Under the pieces are notes generated by a model. The model was not told the origin of the DNA. It searched no databases and saw only the letters and a list, made by a program, of their open reading frames with translations. 64,000 nucleotides of DNA, taken from the NCBI GenBank assembly GCA_016713535.1, contig JADJOY010000001.1, positions 166,640 through 230,639 of the forward strand, read 5' to 3'. This document shows positions 42,189 to 51,397 of this stretch, piece by piece. The first letter of the stretch is position 1. Each line of letters opens with the position of its first letter. Source of the DNA: JADJOY01 sp016713535 [NCBI: Deltaproteobacteria bacterium] (GTDB taxonomy: Bacteria > JADJOY01). The translations under genes and the position numbers were made by a program.

Positions 42189-43456
42189 CGCTCACCCAGT
42201 CGGCGGCCGACGCCTTCATCGCGCGCTTCGACCGCACCCGCGGCGCGCTCGATCCGATGAAGGTCCCGGCGTGGATGGAGTCGCTACGCGCCACGGCCGA
42301 GCGTTTCACGTCCGACCACGTGGTTCCGCGCCTCGCCGAGCTCGATCGGGACCTCCCCGACGGCCGCCCCGATCCCGCGCTGATCCGCGCCGCGGCGCGG
42401 GCCGGCATCCTCACCATGACCATCCCGCGCCTCCTCGGCGGCGACTCCGGCGTGACCACGTTCTTCCGCTTCGGCGCGCGGCCGTTCGCGCTCGTCATCG
42501 AGGAGCTCGCGCGTGGTTGCGCGGGCGTGGCGACGCTCCTCGGCGCCCACCACCTCGGCCTCCTGCCGGTGCTCCTGAGCGGCGACCTGCGCCAGTACGC
42601 GCGGGTGCTGCGGCCCATCGCCGGCTCCGCGCGCGGGCTGGATCCAGGGCTCGCGGCGTTCGCGATCACCGAGCCGGGAGCCGGATCGGATGCCGAGGAC
42701 ACCGAGGGCTCGCGGACCGCGCGGCTCTCGTGCTTCGCCGTACACGTCTCGGGCGGCTACCGCTTGAACGGCCGCAAGTGCTTCATCTCGAACGGCAGCG
42801 TGGCGCGCTGGATCACGGTGTTCGCCGCCGTCGAGCGCGCCGAGGGCGTCGCCTCGTGGACCTGCCTGGTGGTGCGCCCACCGGTGAGCGGGTTCTCGGT
42901 GGGCCGCATCGAGCACAAGATGGGCCAGCGCGCGAGCCCCGCGGCCGAGCTGGTGTTCGACGACGTGTTCGTGCCCGAAGCCGACGTGGTCGCGGGCGAG
43001 AAGCGCGGCTGGAAGCTCAACCGCATGACGCTCGACGTGTCGCGCGCGGGGGTGGGCGCGATGGGGCTCGGCGTCGCGCGCGGCGCGCTCGAGCGCGCCA
43101 TCGAGCTGGCGGGGCGCCGCGACCTGGGGCCGCGGCCGCTGCTCGCCTATCCCGAGGTGCGCTTCGAGCTCGCCGACCTGATCACCAAGGTCGAGACCGT
43201 GCGCTCGCTGGTATGGCGCGCGTGCTCGACCTTCCCACCCGACGCGGCGCTCTCCGCCACCGCCAAGTGCGTGGCCGCGGACGTGGCGGTGGAGGTGGTG
43301 ACGCGGGCGATGGCGCTCTTCGGCGACGCCGGGCTCACCGCCGAGCTGGGCCTCGAGAAGCGCCTGCGCGACGCGCGCCTGCTACAGATCTTCGAGGGCA
43401 CCAACCAGGTGAACCGGGTGCTGGTCGCGGAGACGCGGCTGCCGCCGGCGCGCTGA
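42185..43456 (+). CDS. Acyl-CoA dehydrogenase, catalytic subunit
   Basis: 423 residues from MTLTQSAADAFIARF. AAFAITEPGAGSDAEDTEGSRT and LNGRKCFISNGSVARWITVF bind FAD and acyl-CoA; MGQRASPAAELVFDDVFVPE is the usual middle domain; LQIFEGTNQVNRVLVAE supplies the late catalytic Glu. It probably works with the non-catalytic subunit encoded just before, as in alpha2beta2 acyl-CoA dehydrogenases. Last gene of the plus-strand array. Confidence 0.85.
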   Translation: MTLTQSAADAFIARFDRTRGALDPMKVPAWMESLRATAERFTSDHVVPRLAELDRDLPDGRPDPALIRAAARAGILTMTIPRLLGGDSGVTTFFRFGARPFALVIEELARGCAGVATLLGAHHLGLLPVLLSGDLRQYARVLRPIAGSARGLDPGLAAFAITEPGAGSDAEDTEGSRTARLSCFAVHVSGGYRLNGRKCFISNGSVARWITVFAAVERAEGVASWTCLVVRPPVSGFSVGRIEHKMGQRASPAAELVFDDVFVPEADVVAGEKRGWKLNRMTLDVSRAGVGAMGLGVARGALERAIELAGRRDLGPRPLLAYPEVRFELADLITKVETVRSLVWRACSTFPPDAALSATAKCVAADVAVEVVTRAMALFGDAGLTAELGLEKRLRDARLLQIFEGTNQVNRVLVAETRLPPAR

Positions 43457-43463
43457 ACGGGCG

Positions 43464-43488
43464 GGCGGCGCGCCGGCCCCGCGCCGCC
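43464..43488. terminator. Hairpin between convergent operons
   Basis: GGCGGCGCG (43464-43472) pairs with CGCGCCGCC (43480-43488) around 7 nt, right between the ends of the plus-strand and minus-strand arrays. Confidence 0.45.
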
Positions 43489-43513
43489 TCCTGCGCCATC
43501 GGTGTCCGGACCG

Positions 43514-45059
43514 TCAGCGCGAGGAGGGACCGCTCGCGAGGTGCTCCACGACCACTTGGGCGGCCAGGTAGCCAGGGCCTCCCAGGATCATGCCGCCCGG
43601 GTACATGGAGGCACCGCCGAGGAAGAGCCCAGCGACGGGCGTGGCGCTCCGCGAGCACAGGTCGTTGGGCCGGTAGTAGCCCATCTGCAGCGGCTTGTAG
43701 GCGCCGTGCTTGATCGAGCCGCGGTGCATGGTGATGAGCTTGCGCTCGATGTCGAGGGGCGTGTGGTGGCGCCTCAGCACGACCTCGCCGAGCTCGGCGT
43801 GGCGCGCGAGCAGCGCGAGTGCCGCGTCGCCGAAGGACCGCGCCTCCTCGCGCCAGCGGTCGTGGTAGCGGGCCACGCTCTCGCAGCGCACCACCGCGTG
43901 GCCGGCGGGCGCGGCGCTCGCGTCGAAGCGGCTCGGCACCGTGACGTGGAGCCACTCGCCGCCGCGGTCATCGCCGGCGTCGACGCGCCGCAGGTGGGCG
44001 AGCAGCTCGTCGTCGGTCTCGAGGCCGAGGAAGACGATCATCGCCTCGTCGAGGCGCGGCTCGTGCGCAGCGGCGCGGAATCGCACGTCGCCCTTCACAC
44101 CGAGGTGGAGCCCGAAGAGCGAGCGCTCCTCCCACTGCCAGCCCTCGGCCGAAGCGCGCAGGTCCTCGGGCATGGCCACGCCGCGCAGCAGCTCGACGAA
44201 GGTCTGCCGCGGGTTGAGGGTGGAGACCACCGTGCGGCCCTCGACGCGTGAGCCATCGCCGCACTCGACCCCGCTCACGCCGCCGGCGCCGACCACGATG
44301 CGCGTCGCCTCGGTGGCGTCGAGGACCACACCGCCGGCCGGCACGAACGCGCGGTAGATCGCCGACGACAGCCGGTGCGCGCCTCCTTTGACCCGACCCG
44401 CCGCGAGCATCCGGCACAGGTAGATCGGGAACAGGAAGCCGAGCGGCTCGTCGAGGGCGAGCCCCCACATCGCGGGAACGCGAGCAGCGCCATGCGCACC
44501 CGCGGATCGCGGAAGCCGTAGTGGTCGACGATCTGCAGGAACGTGAGCTCGGAGATCTCGCCGAGCTTCTGGCCCACCGGCGTGGCGCCGAGCGCCACCA
44601 TCTGGTCAGAGCCCCGGCTTCGGCAGGTCGTAAGGTCATGGGGACGAGGTACTCGTCCAGCATCGGCTGGAACTCGTCCCACATGCGGCGATAGGCGGCG
44701 GCGTCGGCGACGCTCAGTCCCGCGATGGAGCGCGCGGTCTCCTCGACGTCGCGGGTGAAGACGAGCGCCTGGCCGTCGCGGAGCGGGAACGCGGCGACCA
44801 CCGGCGGATGGACGTAGCGCACGCCCAGGCTCGCGAGGTCGAGGTCGCGATAGGCGGGCATCCGCTCCGCCATCAGGTGGTAGACGGCGTGGAGGTTGAA
44901 CCGGAAGCCGAAGTACTCCTCGGTGTTGAGCCCGCCGCCGGTCTCGTGGCGGCGCTCGAGGAGCGCCACGCGGTGCCCGGCGCGTGCCAGGTAGGCACCG
45001 CACAAGAGCCCGTTCGGCCCACCGCCCAGCACGATCGCGTCGTACACCGCGCCGCTCAT
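43514..45059 (-). CDS. CrtI/RetSat-type FAD oxidoreductase 6 (two frame breaks)
   Basis: About 515 residues. N-terminus AIVLGGGPNGLLCGAYL and LERRHETGGGLNTEEYF; C-terminus [20 protein letters not shown] and LGGASMYPGGMILGGPGYLAA, closest to paralogs 2 and 4. The frame is lost near 44606-44640 and again near 44475-44482; small indels restore QMVALGATPVGQKLGEISEL and FAMWGLALDEPLGFLF. Its ATG overlaps the stop of paralog 7 by 4 bp. Confidence 0.75.
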
Positions 45060-46798
45060 CGCGCACCTCCCATGGCGGCGCCGCCGAGCCAGCGCGGGCT
45101 CACGCCGCGGTTGAGCGGGATGTCCGCGACGTTCTGCAGGAACCACAGGAACGGCGGTGTCGACCACCAGTCCTGGTCGCGGCAGCCCAGGTCCTGGCCG
45201 ACCTCGTTCGCGGCGATGCAGCCGGTGGCGAGGTGGGTGGCACCGTAGGGGTGGATCGAGTTCGAGAGGTAGAGCCCGGGGAGGAAGCTGCGCGAGGCAC
45301 CGCCCTGGACGATCCCCGGCAGCGGGCGGTTCTGGCCGTACTGCTCGGGGATCGCACTGCCGCCGATCATGTTGCCGCGGATCGCCGAGGGGTTCGAGTT
45401 CTGCTGGTCGAGGGGCGTGTTCACGAAGCGCTCGAGGACGAGCTTGCCGAAGCCGGGAGCGAGCTTCTCGAGACGCTCGGTGATGGCGTCGGCGAGCGGT
45501 AGGGCGAGCTCGCGCCACGCGTCCCACCCGGCGAGGCGCCGTCCGCGCCAGCTCCGCGGGCACGGCGGCACGCTCATCCACGCGAACATCGTGTGGCCGC
45601 CGGGCGGCGCCTGCGAGGGGTCGGCGCGGGTGGGGATGAACCAGCCGCCCATGACGTCGTCGGGGATGACCCCCGAGAGCAGCCGCGTGAGCCCCGAGCG
45701 CAGCTCGTCGAGGGTCTCGCCGCCCAGGTAGCCGACCCACGAGCGCTGGATCGCGGGATCGTGGGCGGCGGAGGCGAACTCGGGATCACCGGTGAGCGCG
45801 AAGTGGACCCCCATGAGCTGGGGGTCGTCGTAGTCGAACCCCTTCACCAGCCGCGCGCGCTCGGCGCCGATCACGTCCTCGCCGAGCAGCCACAGGCAGG
45901 TCGGCACCAGCGTGAGGTTGGAGACGACCACCCGCGCGCCGATCTCCTCGTTCGGGTAGAGCGCGTCGCCCGAGAGCCGCACCCCGCACGCGCGCCCGTC
46001 GCGCACCAGGATCTTCTCGACCGGACAGGTGGTGTGGATCTCGCCGCCGTGGGCGAGGACACAGCGCACCAGCGCGTGGGTGAGGGCGTGCGAGCCGCCG
46101 CGCGCGGTGTGGACCGGCATCGGCGCCAGGCCGGCGAGGCTCAGCACCAGAGGGCCGACGCGGCGGTGGAGCGGCCACTGGCCGGTGAACTCGCCGAGCG
46201 CCGCGGGCAGGGTGCGGACGTGCTCGGACTCGAAGAGCGTCTCGAGGACCTCGAAGCCGCCCATGCGCAACACGTCGTCGCCGCCGAACGGCGCGCCCAG
46301 CTCTCTGAGCAGCACGTCGTCGAGGGCCGCGAGGCGATCGAAGGCGTCGGCGTCGGGGCGCCCGTAGAGGAGCCGCTGGTTGAGGTCCAGCACGTCGCCG
46401 GCCTGGTCGTTCAAGAAGCGAAGGATGGTGCGCTGCACGTGGGCGTCGCGCTCCGAGGCGCGCGCCACCGACGCGTCGGTGATCGCGGGGTCGAGGGCCT
46501 GCACCACGTTGGTGCCGTCGCCGAAGGTCTTGGCGAAGAGCACGTCGGTGCCGAGCAGCTCGCAGCCGAACGAGTCGAGGGTGAGGTCGCCCATCGCCGG
46601 GCTGAGCGCCGGCACCAGCCACGCGGCGTGGGTGTTGTGGAGGAAGCCGGGCTCGCCGAGCTCCACCGTGTCGCAGTGGGCGCCGCACTGGCCGCGCGCC
46701 TCCAGCACCGCGACCCGCTGGCCCGCTTTCGCGAGGTACGCGGCCACCGTGAGACCGTTGATGCCGCCGCCGATCACGACCACGTCGAAATCCCGCAT
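45056..46798 (-). CDS. CrtI/RetSat-type FAD oxidoreductase 7
   Basis: 580 residues, intact. VVVIGGGINGLTVAAYL and LEARGQCGAHCDTVELGEPGF bind FAD. The C-terminus is distinct (YLSNSIHPYGATHLATGCIAANEVGQDLG, and a long FLWFLQNVADIPLNRG tail), and an unusual NSNPSAIRGNMIGGSAIPEQYGQN segment is present. It heads a two-gene minus operon and ATGA-overlaps paralog 6, convergent on the plus-strand array. Confidence 0.85.
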   Translation of the reverse strand: MRDFDVVVIGGGINGLTVAAYLAKAGQRVAVLEARGQCGAHCDTVELGEPGFLHNTHAAWLVPALSPAMGDLTLDSFGCELLGTDVLFAKTFGDGTNVVQALDPAITDASVARASERDAHVQRTILRFLNDQAGDVLDLNQRLLYGRPDADAFDRLAALDDVLLRELGAPFGGDDVLRMGGFEVLETLFESEHVRTLPAALGEFTGQWPLHRRVGPLVLSLAGLAPMPVHTARGGSHALTHALVRCVLAHGGEIHTTCPVEKILVRDGRACGVRLSGDALYPNEEIGARVVVSNLTLVPTCLWLLGEDVIGAERARLVKGFDYDDPQLMGVHFALTGDPEFASAAHDPAIQRSWVGYLGGETLDELRSGLTRLLSGVIPDDVMGGWFIPTRADPSQAPPGGHTMFAWMSVPPCPRSWRGRRLAGWDAWRELALPLADAITERLEKLAPGFGKLVLERFVNTPLDQQNSNPSAIRGNMIGGSAIPEQYGQNRPLPGIVQGGASRSFLPGLYLSNSIHPYGATHLATGCIAANEVGQDLGCRDQDWWSTPPFLWFLQNVADIPLNRGVSPRWLGGAAMGGAR

Positions 46799-46980
46799 CG
46801 CATCCCTCCGGACGGATGGCCTGGTACGCGCAGCGGCCCGCGCCTCGAGCCCCCGCGCGCGATCCGCGTCCCTGGTCGGGAGCGATCGTCGGCTACGCGA
46901 CCGTCAGGTCACTGTGACCCACCGCACGCTCGCGGTGGGGACCGACCGCGCGCCCGAGCGTCGCGACCGTGTGGCGTCGC

Positions 46981-47973
46981 TCACGGGCTCTTCGCGCAGC
47001 GGAAGCCGACGATCTCGTTGCGCTCGGCGGGGTCCATCCGCCCGCGCACCGCCGAGGGCAGGAACACGCCGAGACTTCGCCACGAGCCGCCGCGCCGCAC
47101 GCGCATGTCACCGCTCTCGGGGCCGGACGGATCGGTGCGCGGGCTCTCCGCGTAGTAGTCGGGTGACCAGTGGTCGGCGACCCACTCCCACACGTTGCCG
47201 GCCATGTCGAGTGCGCCGTACGGCGAGGCTCCCGCCGCGAACGACCCGACCGGCCAGCTCGCGCCGCGTCCACAGCCGCGTACCGCGCCTGGATCCTCGC
47301 CGCGATCGTTGAACGCGACGCGTACGCACGTCGGTGGCGCGTGGCCCCACGGGTAGGGCCGCTGGTCGCCGCCACGAGCGGCCTTCTCCCACTCGGCCTC
47401 GGTGGGCAACCGCTTGCCGACCCACGAGCAGTAGCTCTGGGCCTGGTTCCAGTCGACGCACGCCACCGGATGCGTGGGCCGGTCGGCGCCGGGGCCAGGG
47501 CAGCGTGGGCCGGGGGCGCGGCACGGACCGCGCTCGACGCACGCGAGGTAGGCGTCGACCGTGACCTCGGTGGCGTCGATGAAGTACGCACCCAGCGTCA
47601 CCTCGTGGGGCGGTCGCTCGTCCTCGCCGCCGTCGGCGCGACCCATCACGAACGAACCGGCGGGGACCGCCACCATGCCGGGAGGCGCCTCGGTGAGCGC
47701 GGGTGGCGGCGGGACGAGCGCTCCGCCCTGGGGTGGGAGGTCGGCGGCGCCGCCGGCGTCGGCGGGCGTCGGCGCTTCGATCGCGCTCGTCGCCGGGCCA
47801 CCGGCCTCGCCGATCGACTCCGGTATCGGCTCGCGACCGATCGACCAGAGCACGCCGAGCGCCAGCACCAGCACCGCCGCGGCGAAGCGCTGGGCGGCGC
47901 GCGCGGCGCGCACGCTGTCGCGCTCGAGGCGCGCGAGCTCCTCCGGATTCGAGGTCAAGGCGGTGCGGGTCAT
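46981..47973 (-). CDS. FGE-sulfatase-domain protein, membrane-anchored, lacking the catalytic Cys pair
   Basis: 330 residues. One membrane helix (about 31-50, FAAAVLVLALGVLWSIG) and a Pro/Ala-rich linker lead to a formylglycine-generating-enzyme fold: PAGSFVMGRADGGEDERPPHEVTL, FIDATEVTVDAYL, RLPTEAEWEKAARGG, YGALDMAGNVWEWVADHW, RVRRGGSW and EIVGFRCAKSP. The two active-site Cys that FGE has after RGGSW are absent (RSLGVFLPSAV), so it is more likely a PvdO/EgtB-like or structural relative. ATGA overlap with the upstream gene. Confidence 0.75.
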   Translation of the reverse strand: MTRTALTSNPEELARLERDSVRAARAAQRFAAAVLVLALGVLWSIGREPIPESIGEAGGPATSAIEAPTPADAGGAADLPPQGGALVPPPPALTEAPPGMVAVPAGSFVMGRADGGEDERPPHEVTLGAYFIDATEVTVDAYLACVERGPCRAPGPRCPGPGADRPTHPVACVDWNQAQSYCSWVGKRLPTEAEWEKAARGGDQRPYPWGHAPPTCVRVAFNDRGEDPGAVRGCGRGASWPVGSFAAGASPYGALDMAGNVWEWVADHWSPDYYAESPRTDPSGPESGDMRVRRGGSWRSLGVFLPSAVRGRMDPAERNEIVGFRCAKSP

Positions 47974-49631
47974 GGCGCGCGAGGCTCGAACGCCGCGGCG
48001 CGGGCGCCGGAGCGAAGCCGCGCGGCCGCGACGCTCCCCGCCGCGCGGGCGGCGTCGGCGAGGTCGCGTCGCACCTCGTCGGAGCGGATCTCGGTGATGC
48101 GCACGCGGTGGGCGAGCTCGTCGAGCTCGGCGACGCGCCGCTCCTCGTGGCGCGCGTCGCCCGCGTCGCTCGCCTCGAGCGCGGCGAGCTGCGAGCGTTC
48201 CGCCATGCGCTCGCACCACGCCGTGACGCCGCTCGCCCAGCGCCGACAGAGGGCGTCGAGGCGCTCGAAGGTGGCGCTCTCCACCGGGTACCGGACCGGG
48301 TCCGGCAAGCGCTCGATCGAGACCCTGAGCGCGCCGACGCGGCGCGCGTCGAGCTCGTCGCGCGGGCCGAAGCCGAGCTCGTCGAGGGCGGCGACCAGCG
48401 CGTCGACGGCGGAGTCCGCGAGCGCGTCGTGGAGCACGCGGGCCTCGTCGAGGGCACCGAAAGACGCCGCGCCGAGGACCCACGGCGCTTCCGGATCGGC
48501 CGCGCACAGCGCGTGATGGGCGCGCGCGTTGTCGATGAAGCTGCGCACGAACGAGGTCGCGGCCGGGGATTCGGCGACGAGCCGGGGCACCCGCGCCACG
48601 CTGCACACCTCGTGGAGCGCGCCGGCCGCGTCGCGAAGCGAGCCGCCGTCCGCGCCGAACGGCAGCGCTGGCTCGCCGTCACCGCTCGGGCCCGCGGTGC
48701 CGTCGAGCTCCTCGTCGCCGTCGAACCCGAGCGCCTCGAGGAGCTCGGCCACGTGTGCCGCGGTGGGCGCGATCGCGGTGCTCTCGAGCGCCGCGCGGAC
48801 GGCGCGCGCTTGCGTCGAGGTGAGCGGGTACGGCGCGGGGGGCGGCCTGGCGGCCCCGGCGAAGACCGGGGCGAGGGCCGCGTGGCTCGCGTGGAAGTCG
48901 GCCCAGGTCCGCGCAACCCAGCGCGGCAGGGCCAGGATCGGCAAGCTCGCCGCCGCCGCCACGAGGGCCACGACCTGGATGGCGGTCGAGTCGAGGACGA
49001 CCGCTGCGAGCGCGCCCGCCAGGCCGAACGCTGCGGCAGCGAGCACGGCGGCTCGCCACGGCAGCCGCGGCACCGCATCCGGCCCGGCCAACGGGCCCGC
49101 ACCCTCGTCGGCGGCGGTCAGGACGGGGCCGGTGAGAGCGCGCCGCGCGGCCGGGCGCTCCGGATCGACCGCGGCGCTCACCGTGGCGAGCGCGGTCAGG
49201 GCGCGGAAGCGCAGCTCGGCCTCGGCTCGCAGGTACGCCTCGACGCGCGCGCGTGCGTCGCGGCGCAGCTCGGCGCGCGAGGCGTCGAGGGACGCGAGCA
49301 GGGCGCGGGTGTCGACGTCGAGCTGCTCGAGCGCCCAGTCGCGGAGCAGGGCGTCGCGCGCGGTCCGATAGGAGAGGCCGCGGACGGGGAAGGCCGAGCG
49401 CACCTCGCGAACGCGGCGAAGCAGCTCCTCGAGCTCCCCAGGGCGAGCGCGAAGGTGCTTGTAGACGGGCTCCCACGCCTGGAAGGCGTCGGGACACTCG
49501 GCGATGCGCGCGCGCAACGCCCCGAACGAGTCGAACGCCGACCGCGCGCTCGCCGTGGCTAGCTTCGGGGCCCCGCTCTCGTTCGCGTTCTCGACATCGT
49601 CGCTCAACCTCTCCAGGACGTCCGGTGGCAT
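47970..49631 (-). CDS. Hypothetical protein with two central membrane helices
   Basis: 553 residues of charged helical sequence. A pair of hydrophobic segments (WRAAVLAAAAFGLAGALAAVV and IQVVALVAAAASLPILAL, about 193-236) divides it into an N-terminal helical domain and a C-terminal domain rich in Glu/Arg helices. No family recognised. Its stop overlaps the FGE-fold gene's ATG, so the two proteins probably work together at the membrane. Confidence 0.65.
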   Translation of the reverse strand: MPPDVLERLSDDVENANESGAPKLATASARSAFDSFGALRARIAECPDAFQAWEPVYKHLRARPGELEELLRRVREVRSAFPVRGLSYRTARDALLRDWALEQLDVDTRALLASLDASRAELRRDARARVEAYLRAEAELRFRALTALATVSAAVDPERPAARRALTGPVLTAADEGAGPLAGPDAVPRLPWRAAVLAAAAFGLAGALAAVVLDSTAIQVVALVAAAASLPILALPRWVARTWADFHASHAALAPVFAGAARPPPAPYPLTSTQARAVRAALESTAIAPTAAHVAELLEALGFDGDEELDGTAGPSGDGEPALPFGADGGSLRDAAGALHEVCSVARVPRLVAESPAATSFVRSFIDNARAHHALCAADPEAPWVLGAASFGALDEARVLHDALADSAVDALVAALDELGFGPRDELDARRVGALRVSIERLPDPVRYPVESATFERLDALCRRWASGVTAWCERMAERSQLAALEASDAGDARHEERRVAELDELAHRVRITEIRSDEVRRDLADAARAAGSVAAARLRSGARAAAFEPRAP

Positions 49632-49805
49632 CGACGCGCTCCCGGCCTTCCCTCCGCGGGGCTCACTCTATCCGTCGCCCCCCTCGACTCGGGACCGGTG
49701 GGGCGCGGATCGTCGGGCGGGGCGGCGCGGCGCGCACGACGAAGCGTGCGCCTCTGGGTGCGGTCACGGCGAGCCTGTGACGAGCTCGAGCGGGGCGGAG
49801 GCGCC

Positions 49806-49829
49806 GCGGGGGAACGGAGCCCCCCCCGC
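49806..49829. repeat. Dispersed palindromic repeat, copy 2 (degenerate)
   Basis: GCGGGGG and CCCCCGC arms flank AACGGAG, with a C8 run. The GGGGAACGGAGCCCCC core matches the copies at 22250 and 63739 in layout. Lies between the stop of the GGDEF gene and the start of the 553-residue protein gene. Confidence 0.4.
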
Positions 49830-49846
49830 GCTCCGCTCGCGCGCGG

Positions 49847-51397
49847 TCAGGCGTCGCGGAAGAGCGTCGCGGAGGGGATCTCCCACGCGAAGGCACCGGC
49901 CTTGGCCGTGCCGAGGTCGGCGTGGGCCTCGGTGCTCGTCGTGCGCGGCGGCGGCGCGGTCTGCTGCTGGCGACGGCGATCTCCCTGGCGGCGCTCGATC
50001 GCCGGCACCAGGCTCGCGCGGGTCACGCGGTTGCGTCCCTCGGCCTTGGAGACGTAGAGCGCCTCGTCGGCGCGCGCCACCAGCGCCTGCGGGTTGTCGA
50101 GGTCGGGGGTGAAGGTCGCGACTCCCGCGCTCACGGTGACGCAGCCGAGCGCCGGATCCCAGTGGTCCTCGGGCGGAGGATCGGCGACCGCGGCGCGCAG
50201 CGCCTCGGCGTGCTCGGCGGCCTGCTCCTCGTCGAGGTCGGGGAGCATCACCACGAACTCCTCGCCGCCGTAGCGCGCCACCAGCGAGCCGGGCAGGGCG
50301 TGCCCGGCGAGGATCTCGGCGAGGCGCGTGAGCAGCCGGTCGCCCGCGATGTGGCCGTGCGAGTCGTTGTAGCGCTTGAAGGAGTCGACGTCGATCATGA
50401 CGAGCGAGAGCGCCTCGCCGGTGCGCCGCACGCGGTTGAACTCGCCGCCCAGGCGGTCCTGGAACGCGGCATGGTTGAGGAGCCGCGTCATGCGGTCGGT
50501 GTCGGCGAGCTGGCGCGCGAGCACCATGCGCTTGGCGTTGTCGATGCTGAGCCCCGACACGTTCGCCCAGCACGACAGGATCCGCTGGTGATGGTTGGTG
50601 AGCCCCGAGAGCCCGCTCGCCACCAGGAGCCCGAGGCGCTCCTCGCCGACGTGGATCGGCGCCGCGATGTCGATCAGGAACGTGTCCCGGCCCGTGCGGA
50701 TCCCCAGGGTCCCGGCGGCGCGGTGCTGGAACGGCCAGTCCTGGGCGCGTGACGCGGTGCGCTGGGTGAGGATCCAGGCCTGTGGCGCGACGTTCGTGGG
50801 GACGCGCGTGCCGAGCACGCTCTTGCGCTCGGCGCCACGGTGGACCTCGCCCACCAGCTTGAGCTCGGCGCCGCCCGGCTCGTCGAGGAAGAGCTGCACC
50901 GAGCTGGCGCCGAGCATCTCGGCCGTAGCGCCCACCACGATCTGGATCACCTCGTCGAGCTCGAGGGTCGAGTTGAGGCGCTGCACGTGCTCGGGGAAGT
51001 TGACGAAGAACGAGCGCAGCTCCTGATTACGGCGCTCGACCTCGAGGAAGCGCTCCATCTCCACCCAGTTGGGGCTGCCCGAGTCGACCCCGCCGCGCCC
51101 GGTGACGTAGCTCAAGAACCGCGCGCCCCACGTCGTGGGGACGTGCCGACGGTGGCTCGCGGCAGCGCGTGGCCGGCGCAGCACCACGAGCACCACCACC
51201 AGCAAAGCGACCAGGCACGCCGCCGCGCCGATCACGAGCTCGGGCCGGGCCGCGACCGGCGCCGGCACCCAGTCGGGGAGGCGCAGCTCGGCGGTGCCGG
51301 GCGCCGGCGGCGTCGCCGGAGCGGCCTGGCTGGTGCCCGGAGGCGACGTGGCCTTGAGGTCGGCCGAGCCTGGCGAGGAGCGGCGAGCAGCGTTCAT
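49847..51397 (-). CDS. GAF-GGDEF diguanylate cyclase, membrane-anchored
   Basis: 516 residues. After a low-complexity N-terminus, one membrane helix (ELVIGAAACLVALLVVVLVVL, about 49-69) precedes a GAF-type sensor (LDEVIQIVVGATAEMLGASS to LSIDNAKRM) and a GGDEF domain with intact A-site (VARYGGEEFVVMLPD) and MIDVDSFKRYNDSHGH. It makes c-di-GMP from GTP. No RxxD inhibitory site precedes GGEEF, so product inhibition may be absent. ATG at 51397 chosen because it starts the soluble leader. Confidence 0.9.
   Translation of the reverse strand: MNAARRSSPGSADLKATSPPGTSQAAPATPPAPGTAELRLPDWVPAPVAARPELVIGAAACLVALLVVVLVVLRRPRAAASHRRHVPTTWGARFLSYVTGRGGVDSGSPNWVEMERFLEVERRNQELRSFFVNFPEHVQRLNSTLELDEVIQIVVGATAEMLGASSVQLFLDEPGGAELKLVGEVHRGAERKSVLGTRVPTNVAPQAWILTQRTASRAQDWPFQHRAAGTLGIRTGRDTFLIDIAAPIHVGEERLGLLVASGLSGLTNHHQRILSCWANVSGLSIDNAKRMVLARQLADTDRMTRLLNHAAFQDRLGGEFNRVRRTGEALSLVMIDVDSFKRYNDSHGHIAGDRLLTRLAEILAGHALPGSLVARYGGEEFVVMLPDLDEEQAAEHAEALRAAVADPPPEDHWDPALGCVTVSAGVATFTPDLDNPQALVARADEALYVSKAEGRNRVTRASLVPAIERRQGDRRRQQQTAPPPRTTSTEAHADLGTAKAGAFAWEIPSATLFRDA

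Noticed and set aside
41201-43456. A 751-residue double acyl-CoA dehydrogenase fusion
   Set aside because: A one-base correction restores two genes joined by ATGA, like the preceding GTGA junction.
30742-46798. Carotenoid biosynthesis cluster
   Set aside because: Only CrtI-like flavoenzymes are present; no phytoene synthase, GGPP synthase, cyclase or ketolase is in the window.
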